A DNA stretch of 64,000 bases, taken from Ciona savignyi. Lineage: Eukaryota > Chordata > Ascidiacea > Phlebobranchia > Cionidae. A program made the translations under genes and the position numbers. The stretch lies in the NCBI GenBank assembly GCA_000149265.1, contig CH003429.1:127582-191581 (forward strand), written 5' to 3'. This document shows positions 12,601 through 23,388 of this stretch, piece by piece. The first letter of the stretch is position 1; each line of letters begins with the position of its first letter. Under the pieces are notes generated by a model that was not told the origin of the DNA, ran no database searches, and saw only the letters and a program-made list of their open reading frames with translations.

Positions 12601-15600
12601 AGAGATGGTGGAATTATTCCACTTTTCATTTTGAACCTTCATCAAATTTTGCAAGCGCTGGGAAAGATTGGTAAAAAACATTGAAAAAACTGATAGATAT
12701 TTTGCTTATGAGTCCTAATGGAAAGAAAGTGCAACAATTGCATTTTACATTGCTTGAAGCCTGATACAAGTGAAAGAAACATAGTTATTCAGATATTTAT
12801 CGTTTCCATTACCCCAATGTTCTTTACAAGAGAGATGTCGGAGGAACAACAATTGAAATTCACAGATATAAGAACGGGGGTACCTTAGAGGGTGGGCTTT
12901 ATATAGAGGGGAAAGGGGGTTATATAATTAGGGAGGTGTGGGCTATATAAATAAAAAGAGAGCATTATTTTATGATTAAGCTGGTAAGAGGGTTGTGTAC
13001 TTATAGAACAAACAAACTTATTTGCTGACCGACAATTTAACTTTGCTTCTACGGTCAGTTGCAGCGAGTCTATGAGCTGCGGTGTTGATATTGTCCACTC
13101 TGCTGGACAATCGGTGTACTGCGGATCGGATTTGGTGGAACGAGCTGTTGAGGAAGACGATCGACTCTTCCATCGAAGATTCATCCACTCTGCGATCATG
13201 GATTGGAGGTTAAAGTGAGCAGACACAGGGATGATGTAATAATTTTAGGGAAAGATAACCATTTGTATGATCACGAATGAAAACAAAGGGTCACAGGAGT
13301 TCATTATTATAATCTGCAGATTACCTCATGCACTTAGCTGTGTTATAGGAACTATTACGATCTGGGAACAAAATAGATAATGTTTTAGTGCTTGTTCAAC
13401 CAATTTACCCACTAGTAAAAAGAAACCTACATTATGTTACAGAACACAATAGACAAGCAGGAGGTAATATTTGATCATACAACCTTTCGGTTGATGTCCC
13501 CATGCACTACCATTGAGGTACATTATACCCATAACAACATTGTACCAGTGGTATTATAACTTTTACGTTTTTTCGATAATCAGTAAAACTGAATCAGATA
13601 TAAGCGTTTGTACATCAACAAAGTATCAATGTTAAACTTACGGCTCAGGTCGTTGCAAAACTCCATTTTCAATGAAATCGATCTTCGCTTCAGAACTTTT
13701 GATTCGTTTTGCAACTTCTGATTGGTGTCGTTGAGTGGCGACCTGCATCTCATCTAATCTAAGCATTATCCCGATCAGTGTTCTCTCGTTGGAGCTCAGT
13801 CTAAAGGAAAAAAGGGGTTCATTTACCACTAAGGGCCAAGAATTTGCATATAACAATGAAGAACATGTACGTAAAATAGGAAAATGAACAATACTATTAA
13901 TATGTACTTATAAAATACATTAAGAATGGCTAGAATATATTGGGTACATTTCTAGGAAATTTTATGTGTGATCCTTTTAAATAGAAAAACGCAGCACAGT
14001 TACAAAGCAGGCAATCATCCCATTGTCGGGTTACCGGAGTTATTGTAGTATGTTGTATGTAATAGTAAAGTTAGGATAGGATAGGATAGGGATATTCATC
14101 TTTATCCCCTTGAATGGGAAAACCAAGGGGGTTAATACACGGGCAATCGTCAGATCACCTCGCGCCCATCGTCGGGTTACAGGAGCTATTGCAGTGTGTT
14201 GTATATGGTAGACACGTTCCTTCAATTTGGTAGAACCCATTAATCCGCTGGGTTCAGGCAATGTCCGTAAAGTGCCTTGCCCAAGGCACAACCGACTAGC
14301 TAGCGACCAGTTTCGCACCTGCAACCTTTCGATTAAAAGGCGGGCGCACTTTAACCGTTAGACCAACGGGCCGGACAAAGTTCCATTAGTTTTTTAATAA
14401 TTGTATTGGTCTAATAAGTGCCTTTCCCAAGAACATACCCCATGAGCCAGTGACTGGATAAAACAACATTTCTGCTTTCACCTTTGTGCAATAAACGTTA
14501 TATTGTCACCAGCTTGAGAAATATGCTGTGGAAATATCCTTTCCAAGTCTTCAAGAATCTGGTTGTTTTCGTTGCTCTGTTCGCTTAGTTGGTTCAAATA
14601 TTGGTTGATGGCTTCCATTGAGTGGTTGGTATTCTCCAAATCCATGGAAATAGAATTCCAAGTATGCTGGGCACGGGATTCAAAGGATTGAATGTATGAT
14701 GTGAGGTTGGCAAATATAGTTTGGTTGATGCGTTGAACTCGAAGTTTGAGGGAATCTGTGTGGAGGAGGGAGGACGAATGTGCTGTTTAATAGGATTGAG
14801 TGTAGTTGAAAATGTGTAGTTTGACTAGTTGATTCATTGGATCTTTCACTGCATTAAGTGCAAATGTATGGTATAGGTATTTTCATCACTTTATTTGGTC
14901 GGATTAAATTATTGTTGGTTTTGTTTGTTTGTTAATTAATTATTACCGAATGTATGTTATTATTTAAAAATAAATTGAATTGAATTGGGTTTCAAACCTA
15001 GGGAGGGTATATGCAAACATGATCAACCGTTAGATTATATCATGCCTATCAAAAGAATACAAAGGCTATCGCAGTAAGTTGTTTCTGATTGTAATGTTTT
15101 ATCAAATTTGGTCCATGAGTTAATACACTAGGTTCGCGCAACATTGGCTTACTGACTTGCTCAACAACACAACTAACCATTTAGCAACTAAAATTGATTT
15201 TCAAATAAATCTGTTGGACCAACCATATGATTTAAACGTCTAGACTCTTAAATGTTTATTGTATCTTTAGTAAATATGTTATCATTTCAACATGTTCCTA
15301 ATAAACCCTGCTACCCCCAGGAAGCCGTAATAACCCCCCACCTCTAATATTCCGGTTCATAAGTGAAATGCTTCGATGCTGGTTGCGCACAGACTCCTGG
15401 AGTCGTTGGATGATAATTCGCTGGCGATCAAGCTTCGTTACCATCTCGTTCATCTTTGCTTCCTGGAGTCTCATGGCGGCCCCACTTTCGACCGTTCGCT
15501 CACGTACCTGGTTGGAGTAATACCCCAATGGAGTATTTATTGTATCGCTTGTTATTGGAGGAAGCCAGCTTCATTGTAGTATATAGGATAAGATAAAAGA

Positions 15601-18600
15601 GTATATCCCTGTGAATGGGAAAACCAAGAGGCTAAATCATGGGCAATCGTCAAATCAAATTGGGTTACCGGAGCTATTGTAGTGTATTGTGTATGATTTA
15701 GACCTACCTTCAATTGGGCATAACACATTACTACATTAAGTTCAGGCAATGTCCGTTAAATGTCTTGCCCAAGGACACAACTAGTCAGTGACCACTTACA
15801 AATCTGCAACCCTTTGGCTGAAAGGCGACTCACCAAACCACTTAACTAATGAGTCGGGCCAATGGTATGAGAGTAAGAATTTCACCTAGCGAACAGTTAC
15901 TTAGTCCTAGTTCTACAATAGCCATTATGTCAATACTGTCTTTAAGTTTAAACCATTGCAATGTGTTCAAATAGATTGTTTGAAATCCATTATTTACCTT
16001 TCACCATCAAAGCATTGAAAACCCAGTTGTGCACATGTAGTTACCCCAAGATTGTACAGGTTTGTGTATAACCATACAAACAAACAATCTATAGAAACCT
16101 TGTTATTATATCCTGACCATATAAACCTACCTACACCACTGGGGTGTTAGTGGCATAGACATTAACCATATGAACCTACCTCCACCACTTGGGTGTTAGT
16201 GGCATACACATTAACCATACAAACCTACCTCCACCACCGGAGTGTTAGTAGCATACACATCAACCATACAAACCTACCTCCACCACTTGGGTGTTAGTGG
16301 CATCCATACGAAGTGACAACGCAGCTACATTCCTGCAACAAGTTTGCATCTCAGCAACCTTTAATGTGAGACCCATGATTTCCTGACCATGTTGCTGTGT
16401 GGTTCGACGTATACTTTCCACAGATGGCCCCCCATCCATGACTGATTCGCTGTGCTCATATGTGGGTAACTGGGCCTGTGTACAAGATGTAAATTACGAG
16501 GGGTATGCGGTATTAGGAACAGTATGTATGTGCATATGTCGGCATTACTCTTGTAAATTAGCTATAGTAGTACAAAGCCCATAGGGTGACCTGGATTAAA
16601 CTAAAGAGTAAAACAAAATTCTATACAAATATATCTATCATGTATACATATATTACACTGTAATTGCTAAAGTAACTTGTCTTTGAGCAACAGATAATCG
16701 GAAGATTGTCAGTTTAATAATACCTTTTGTTGTCACACATTCACACATAAACATGACTATCCTATACATCAGGGGTGTCCAACCCATGGCCCTCGAGAAG
16801 GTTGTAAGTGGCTCGCGCGAGTTTTCCTAAATAACCAATATTATCAACTTAATTGCAACGTAATTTATGGTACATTCTATAAAAATGGCATCTATTGTTT
16901 GCTTTATTTCAAGTTAATTTTATTGCATCAAAATGCGCATTGTTTCGCATCTCATTTCCAATATTGTTACGCCCAAAACAATACCAAACTTCACATTGAA
17001 ACGTCGATGTGTAGTAAAGACTTTGTTGACTGTAGTGTTGGTATATTTATTGTTCTTATAATTGTAAAAGAGGATATTACACATAAGTATGAGGGTTTTG
17101 TCTGTCTTAGCAGTAAACACTTAAGTCTGGCCTGCGCAATATTTCGTAAATTGCTTGTGGCCCTTTGGCCAAAAAGGTTGGACACTCCATTGAATCCATA
17201 ACCTTTAGGTGTTGAACACAATATGCATAACAAACAAGCCAGCAATACCCCTGGTGTGGATGAGTTGGTGATGATGGATTGAAGGAGACTGATCTTCCGA
17301 TCCTGCTTGCTGCTCTTGCTCAGTAACCTCACCAAGTGATGTTGCAAACTGGTGATGCCCACCGCAGATCGTCGTATCTCTTCATCATGTTGATTCAATC
17401 TGGCCTCATGGGAACTCAGGGTGCTATTTGTACCAGCTGAGGCTGGAAACAGGTAGGGGTTTTAGGATAAGATAGGATATTTATGTTTATCCCTGTGAAT
17501 GGGAAAATCAAGGGGGTTAACACATGGGCAATCGTCAGATCACCTCGCGCCCATCATCGGGTTACCGGAGCTATTGCAGTGTGTTGTATATGATAGACAC
17601 GTTCCTTCAATTTGGTAGAACCCATTAATCCGCTGGGTTCAAGCAATGTCCGTAAAGTGCCTTGCCCAGGACACAACCGACTCGCTAGCGACCAGTTTCG
17701 CACCTGCAACCTTTCTATTGAAAGGCGACGCACTTAACCGCTAGACCAACGGGCCGGTTATGACACATTTTCAGCAATAGCGGTTATGACACACTTGCTG
17801 TTACATTTTCAGCGATAAACATGATCAACCTATGTGTTAAATAGTAAAGGAAATTACCTTCACCATGGGCAGTATCGACGGGTGGTGAGGGTTCGGTGGC
17901 GTGCTGATTGCCTTGCGATTGTTGCAACTCTGTTACAGATCTCTGCAACTCCAGCACCATGGTTTGCAGAGATTGGACTTGGCGGGATTGATCGAAGTTA
18001 TTGCTGGGCTGGCTTGCTGTTCTAGCACTGTGACTGTGTTCTGGAATATACATTTGGTGTGATGTTGTGTTTGATAAAAAGACCGGTTCATCTGTGATGA
18101 TGTTACAATGCACAAAGGATAGAATATTTATGTTTATCCCTGTGATTGGGAAAACCAAGTGGGTTAACACACGGGCAATCATTAGATCATCTTGCGCTCA
18201 CCGTCGGGTTACTGGAGCTATTTCAGTTTGTTGTGTATGATTAAAATGTTCCTTTAATTTAGTAAAACCCATTAATCCTCAAAGTTTAGGCTATTTCTGT
18301 TAACAACCTTGCCCAAGAACACAGCTGAATACTTAGTGACCAGTTTCGAACTCGTGAATTTTTGGTTAAAAGGTGTCACACTAATTAACCAGACTAATCA
18401 CTAATAGGTCTGACCAAGAATTTATGAAAAGTTATCGCAATTTTACAACGAAATCGTCCCAATATCTTAATTATACCATTGCAGACATTGTTAAATCAAA
18501 TTAATAAAAAATATTTTTCTTCTACTTAAGTTAAACATGAAATGAAAGAAGGCAGAAAGGCCATCCTTACCAGCCCACCATAAAAATAACATAAAGATGC

Positions 18601-21586
18601 AACGGATAAAAATACCTGTGATAATTTGATTCATTCTCTCTTGTTGCATTTCCAACTCCTGTATTTTCCGTTCGCTTTCCGACTTCCACCGAATCACGCT
18701 GTCCACTGAAGTCCTCATCTTTTCCACCTCTGTATTCAACCCGGCCACATAGCGTTGCAGATACAACACTTGGTTCGGACCATAGTTGCGTGATGAACTG
18801 TATAGCTGATGAACATATTAGTCTGGAAAGTAGCAGACACAACTAGGTAGGCATCAAACTTGTTCAACTTTGGTTTAAAAAAAAAAAAAAACTGGTGAGC
18901 AACTTTAAGCCCATATTATTTAATTCAATTTAATGTATTGTTGGATTTTGAAATAATGAGATGCACCTAATAAAGAGAGATTTTTTTAAACTTAAAAGTC
19001 AGAAAGGCAAAGATCAAACTCAATGGTTAAGTAGTCTTCCTGCTTACTAATACTAAATAAAGGGGATTTTTTAAGAATTTTGTTTTAATTTAAAAATAAT
19101 AGCGATGACAATAATAAACAATATGTTCAAGGTAACAACAGATTCCGATTCAATTATACATTTCGCCTATCAAATCAATACATTATAAACAGTATTAACA
19201 AAGAGAAACACAAATTGTGTTAAATTAATATATTAAAATAAACATAATTTTGCTGGCTATTGATTGACTGCCACTGTTCTTTATTTTGATTTAAATATTT
19301 GAAATAAAAGGCACTTTAAAATGAAAAATACAGGATTGGCGTAATTATGATTGGAATTTTAATAAATTAGGTCTTAGTAAGTTTAGTGTATTTAAAATGA
19401 ATCCAGGACAGACAAACTTCACACAGTAAGTACAGTTACTTATAATAATTAACTTTAAATCAGAAATAATTGTATGTACTGTACTAGAAAACCAAGAATA
19501 GTATGTCTTTAGTATACACATAGATTGCATTTTGTTTTTAAATTATTGGTATTAAAAGCTACAGCACAAAACTAAAACAAAATAAAAGTAATGCTTAATG
19601 GATATGTACTGTCCTGTTTATTTTATAAAAGCGAAATAACTAAAATAAATTTCTTAAACAAACATTACTTTCTGTAAGGGGGATTACCCTAAATAATTAA
19701 AGAATCAATTTTTATCACTAAACGCGCAGTTTTTAAGTAAACGTGGATGTAAAAGAATATTTATTTATTGAAACTATGCGTGATCCAATGGTTAACGCGA
19801 CCGATACATATATCATATACAAAAACAGTCTTTGCAACGATCCCATTATGGGTTCGAAATTGAATTCGGTAGAAAGAAAGAAAATTACGTAACCAAACAA
19901 AGTTGTCGTCGTATTATGAGCGCGAAAGATCTATATAAACCTTGTATTTTAAATACCAACGGGTACATGAACCGAAGATAGAAACGGTAATATTTTAAGA
20001 ATAAGCCCCAGCAAAAGAACAAAAAATCGTCAGCACGCGAATTTATTATTAAACCTATATGTCATCAAATTAATTAATGTACCATAGGCATAGCCAGATA
20101 TTGCCATTAAGCCTAGTGGTAAAGCCTAAAAAAGTTGGGTAAATCAAAATTTTGAGTAAAGATACTTAATCTACAAACAAATATTACAGGACAGTACAAA
20201 TGGAGTTCAAACAAACAAAATTAAGTACAGTCGCAATTTTAGGATAGGATATTCATGTTTATTTCTGTGGATGGGTAAACGCAATCGTCGGTATCACATG
20301 GGCAATCGTCAGATTACCTCGCGAACACGTAATGTAATCTGACGCGTGCACGTGTCATAACACCTTTTGAATTTTCCCTTTCACGGGGATATTTTATTTG
20401 GTGTGAACGACTTAAGTCCTTCCCTCTGGCTACGCCACTGCATAGGGGAAATGTTGATGGGATGCTACATAGGGTGGCCAACAAGAGAAGTCTCTTATTT
20501 GTGTAAACTTCTACGAATAAATGAACTTTGCTCAACTCACTGAGTAACCAGATCGGCAATTGGTGCAAGGGACGGGGGGAATCCACCTTGTTCGTCTAAC
20601 CAGCTTTCCAAGTTGATCACGAAGACTTCGCTTTAAAGTGGGAGGGTGTTAATTGGTTGATATTTAAAGTATGCGCGCATGCCCCTAATAGAAGTCTTTT
20701 TAACCACCCAATAAACCACTGGGTTCGTGAATGTCCACTGTCTTTCTAAAGGGACACAATTAGCCACGAACATACTGATCTACTTCTTTCAAATGTCGGG
20801 CACATTATTTTCTATTTGATCAACGTATTAGACACCAATAGCTTGAATCGCAGCCTGGTAATGGACGATTACTTCCAAGTGATACCCGACTTACCTGCGT
20901 CTCGGTCTGGTGCGTGTTTAAACCCTTGTGTCGGACATAACGCAGCGTGGCTCCATGGAGTAGTTCGTCCAATCGCTCTGTTGGCGAAACGGGCGGCTTT
21001 CGTTGGCGGTTCTGTATACGGTCCTACCGGTTAGTCTGACGGTTTAGTGCGACACTTTTTAACCTTGCAGATTCGAAAACTGGTCGAAAGGTTGCAGATT
21101 CGAAACTGTTCGCTAGCTAGTCGGTTGTGTCCTTGGGCAAGGCACTTAACGGACATTGCCTGAATCCAGCGGATTAATGGGTTCTACCAAATTGAAGAAA
21201 CGTGTCTATCATATACAACACACTGCAATAGCTCCTGTAACCCGACGGTGGGCGCGAGGTGATCTGACGATTGCCCGTGTGTTAACCGCCCTTGGTTTTA
21301 CCATTCACGGGGATAAACATGTATATCTATCCTATATCAGGTCGATTACCTCACAGTATCCTAGATATCGCTGATCAATGGAAATATTTACGAGCATATA
21401 AAGGGGTTATGACTGACACCAAAATTATAACTTTCCATCCGCGCTGTTCAAAACTACGACATTGATCTAATTTGTTCAATATATTCTTACTTTCACAGAC
21501 TTCCTTCTTTGATGTCGAGTTTCAACGCGGTTCACTTGTTGTGTCATAATGCATGCTATCAGCAGGGAAAAAATGCAAAGTCGCAT
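6617..21586 (-). CDS. Secreted coiled-coil protein, ~21 exons, family unknown
   Basis: Phase-consistent exons in minus order: 21586-21491, 21023-20895, 20630-20541, 18805-18616, 18040-17858, 17442-17249, 16475-16278, 15507-15342, 14755-14482, 13800-13642, 13189-~13030, 12657-12382, 12033-11885, 11172-10984, 10673-10550, 9463-9333, 8963-8831, 8106-7988, 7527-7312, 6904-6720, and a tentative last exon 6662-6617 ending in TAA. They sum to about 1.1 kaa. Exon 1 starts MRLCIFSLLIACIMTQQ, a signal peptide, followed by a basic stretch (RHQRRKSVK). Most later exons are amphipathic heptad sequence, for example QSLQTMVLELQRSVTELQQ, RQRIIIQRLQESVRNQ and VHRLSSRVDNIN, with N-x-S/T sites and few cysteines, so a long extracellular coiled coil is inferred. 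No C1q, fibrinogen or collagen domain is seen. One junction (10984/10673) does not match in phase, so an exon or splice site there is wrong or missing. Exon 16 needs a GC donor. Confidence 0.75.
6924..7180 (+). repeat. SINE A copy (5' and middle parts)
   Basis: Contains the tRNA-like head (GGTGGTTTAGTGCGTCACC), the conserved GGTCGCTAGCTAGTCGG and GTGTCCTTGGGCAAGGC blocks and CCAGCAGATTAATAGG. The tail is replaced by diverged sequence. It lies in the last introns of the coiled-coil gene, antisense to it. Confidence 0.8.
9495..9716 (-). repeat. SINE A copy, internally deleted
   Basis: On the minus strand, head at 9716 and tail at 9495. It shows AGCGACCAGTTATGAATATGC and GGCAATTGTCAGATCAC-type blocks in order, but lacks the middle CCGCTGGGTTCAGGCAATG part. 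Intronic in the coiled-coil gene, same strand. Confidence 0.75.
11520..11885 (+). repeat. ~107 bp tandem array (repeat B)
   Basis: Four imperfect copies spaced about 107-113 bp, each with GGATATAAATGAACCAACCA, CCACACACTCTAATAGCTCC, a TGACAGTGGCCATGAGG-type block and GATACCCGTGTATAAAGCC. The core aligns with the body of SINE A (CACTGCAATAGCTCCGGTAAC, then GGGCGCGAGGTGATCTGACG), so the array seems to be expanded SINE material. The array ends at the start of the intron next to exon 12033-11885. Confidence 0.8.
14072..14374 (-). repeat. SINE A, near full length
   Basis: Complete copy of about 300 bp. On the minus strand it runs from a tRNA-like head (CCGGCCCGTTGGTCTAACGG), with a B-box-like GGTTGCAGGTGCGAA, through GGTCGCTAGCTAGTCGG and CATTAATCCGCTGGGTTCAG (as written on plus), to a tail of repeated CCTAT units (AGGAT on plus). 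Ciona has a described composite SINE, Cics-1, which this may be (from memory, not checked). Intronic in the coiled-coil gene. Confidence 0.85.
15583..15857 (-). repeat. SINE A, diverged
   Basis: Minus-strand copy with AGGATAAGATAAAAGAG at its tail end and GGCAATCGTCAAATCAAATT, TTCAGGCAATGTCCG and CCAAGGACACAACTAG blocks in order. More substitutions than the 14072 and 17464 copies. Intron of the coiled-coil gene. Confidence 0.8.
16116..16310 (-). repeat. 49 bp x 4 tandem repeat of an exon-intron junction
   Basis: Four copies with an exact 49 bp period (the ACCAT anchor falls at 16116, 16165, 16214 and 16263). On the minus strand each unit carries ATGCCACTAACACCC, then GTGGTGGAG and GTAGGTT. 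This is the last 20-odd bases of exon 16475-16278 plus its splice donor. Three extra donors therefore stand downstream of the one used in the model, at 16229, 16180 and 16131; the farthest reads GTGTAG|GTAGG. Confidence 0.9.
16770..17192. mobile_element. Possible non-autonomous hAT-like element
   Basis: The ends are inverted: CAGGGGTGTCCAACC at 16770 and GGTTGGACACTCC near 17177-17189. Interior text (TGGCCCTCGAGAAGG and TGGCCCTTTGGCC) is also partly mirrored. This resembles hAT-type MITEs, but I could not find a convincing 8 bp target duplication, and the right end is mutated. Intronic in the coiled-coil gene. Confidence 0.45.
17464..17757 (-). repeat. SINE A, near full length
   Basis: Well-conserved copy: AGGATAAGATAGGATAT at the tail, GGCAATCGTCAGATCACC, the TTGGTAGAACCCATTAATCC block, and head CTAGACCAACGGGCCGG. 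Sits in the intron between exons 18040-17858 and 17442-17249. Confidence 0.87.
18113..18415 (-). repeat. SINE A, diverged
   Basis: Minus-strand copy with AAGGATAGAATATTTATG at the tail, GGGCAATCATTAGATCATC, and a degenerate head at 18360-18415 (GGTTAAAAGGTGTCACAC). Intronic. Confidence 0.75.
19781..19870 (+). repeat. tRNA-like repeat head (SINE family B)
   Basis: CCAATGGTTAACGCGACCG resembles a tRNA A-box arm, and CCCATTATGGGTTCGAAATT a T arm with B box. The two are separated by about 50 nt, including ACATATATCATATACAAAAAC. The same layout occurs at 56597-56700 and, more diverged, inside the lectin 5' repeats. Not a functional tRNA: no coherent acceptor stem is seen. Confidence 0.6.
20238..20330 (-). 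repeat. SINE A tail fragment
   Basis: AGGATAGGATATTCATG followed by GGGCAATCGTCAGATTACC, the 3' tail part of SINE A in minus orientation. The sequence after 20330 leaves the family, and a further scrap (CCACTGGGTTCGTGAATGTCC) occurs near 20715. Confidence 0.7.
21027..21336 (+). repeat. SINE A abutting coiled-coil exon 2
   Basis: Full-length copy, head at 21027 (CCGGTTAGTCTGACGG) and tail at 21336 (ATCTATCCTATATC). Its first base lies only 4 bp from the splice acceptor of minus-strand exon 21023-20895. The intron's 3' end (CTAACCGGTAG on minus) is therefore SINE head sequence. Confidence 0.85.
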
Positions 21587-23388
21587 CGCAATGACGTAAT
21601 GCATGGTTCGTACTGACAATTCCAGTTCCAACGTAATTTACGATATCAACTGCTGCACTGACTTTAACAAACCACAGACGTCCCCTGCAAAGATAGGGAT
21701 TGGTTCTCGGTAAAGAGATTTTAACATATTAATGATGTCGTCAACACGTGACGCAAATGAACTTTGCAAGCTATGCAAAATCTTACAAGCTATGCAACTA
21801 GCCAAATATTCTTACTATAAGCTACTTGGTCTAACACATTTTTCTGCAGTGTAAGATATGATCAAAATCTGATAATTACTGCAAGTACGATGTTCACCCA
21901 CACACCTCCTTAACAGCCATGATCACGCAACGCGTCCAGCCCTATCTATAGATTCCACTGAATAGGTCAGGAAACTCCTATAGGAAAGGTGGCTGTGCAT
22001 AACATCCCAATTACTTCCCGCTCCGATTGATAAGCATTCGACCTTGTTTGTATAAACGATGCCGAAGTGTGATTCCCGGGGCGCCAAATGTCCTCCATTA
22101 CAAGATATTGGGCCAATATTCGTGTAATCGCTGCCGCGTATCTTTGTCTACAAGGGATCGCGTCTGGCGGCCATAAAGTAAATTAAATGGACTGATGTTC
22201 AATACCAAATTGGCGGAAACAATTATTATCGCGACGGATTCATATACAAAATCTTCATGTAAAAAAACAAATAAGTTACGAGCTCATCATAGGTTTTAAA
22301 CCGGTTAAAAATGAAACAAATATCAAATTAGTGCGATAATTGGTAATCAAAATGACAGGTAAAAAGCGCTATTTGATTTGGACATGATTAATTTTGTTAA
22401 CACTATTAAAAGTCGTAATATCGCACTATGTTTAAATGGTATTCTTTATGTTGTTTAAGATGTAATTAGCATCGGGTAAACTTATCACACAATAACGCGG
22501 CGTGTGAGTATAGCGTCACACAATGAACAAGCCATTAGTTTGTGTGCGAAGCTTTAATTGAATTATATTGACTCTCATAACATGCGTGTTGGCACACGCC
22601 CACAGTTGGAAACAATAGCGACCTGTGTATTTTGAATCGCTGCCACGGTAACCAAGCTCGCTTCATATCTCCAACCAGCCATTACCGGTCAAGCTGTGGC
22701 ACGCGAGTCGGGTGTCTCAATATAATGATTTAAACTATACAGCTTAGTCTAATATAGTATTAACAAATATGTAATTCAGACTAAGACATATTAGAACCAT
22801 GCTTTGTTTAAACAATTTTATACACCAGATCAGCAAATGTGTGGTATATATTTCAGACATTTCAGTTCCAGCACTGAAAACCGAGATGAACTGATATTAT
22901 TACAAAGGATTTGTTTGTTTTGTTCATAGGCGAATGGTAAGTTATTCTGCCCGCTGCTATAGTATCGAACCCATGCTACATGATCCATTAGGTTCCTGTG
23001 ATGGGGCTAGTTTCGAATTCACCATCTATATCCAATGAGTTATTCACTGACTTTGGCGATTTGTTTTACGCTTCGAACATGCATAAATCTGGTCACTATA
23101 GGTCAAAATAATAGTGAATAAACATGAAAGGGACAAGGGTCAAGAAATATATACCTTGTGCAATATTTTGCTAAGTGTTCGGTCAACAAACATTATATAA
23201 TTAAGCCAGAAACGAGCTACATTTCACTGGGTTTATGCGATATGTCTGCGAACTGCCTTGGCCAAGAGCAGCCAAATAAGTAGCGACCAGTTTCGTTTTT
23301 ACCATTTTTTTAATAACGGGAGACAAATGAGCTAATATATAAGACCAAAATTATATTAAATCTTAAAGAACCGGACGAAAGTGAAAAC
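21587..23388. promoter_or_regulatory. Divergent intergenic/promoter region
   Basis: A 1.8 kb stretch separates two divergently transcribed genes: the secreted coiled-coil gene (-) and the basic RPKSA-motif gene (+). A SINE A head fragment (TAGCGACCAGTTTCG) lies at about 23265-23345. No reliable core promoter motif was identified, so the regulatory role is inferred from position only. Confidence 0.45.

Noticed and set aside
20541..20630. Alternative frame of exon 3 (LESWLDEQGG...)
   Set aside because: It looks protein-like but is out of phase with exon 2; the phase-0 frame joins exons 2 and 4 correctly.
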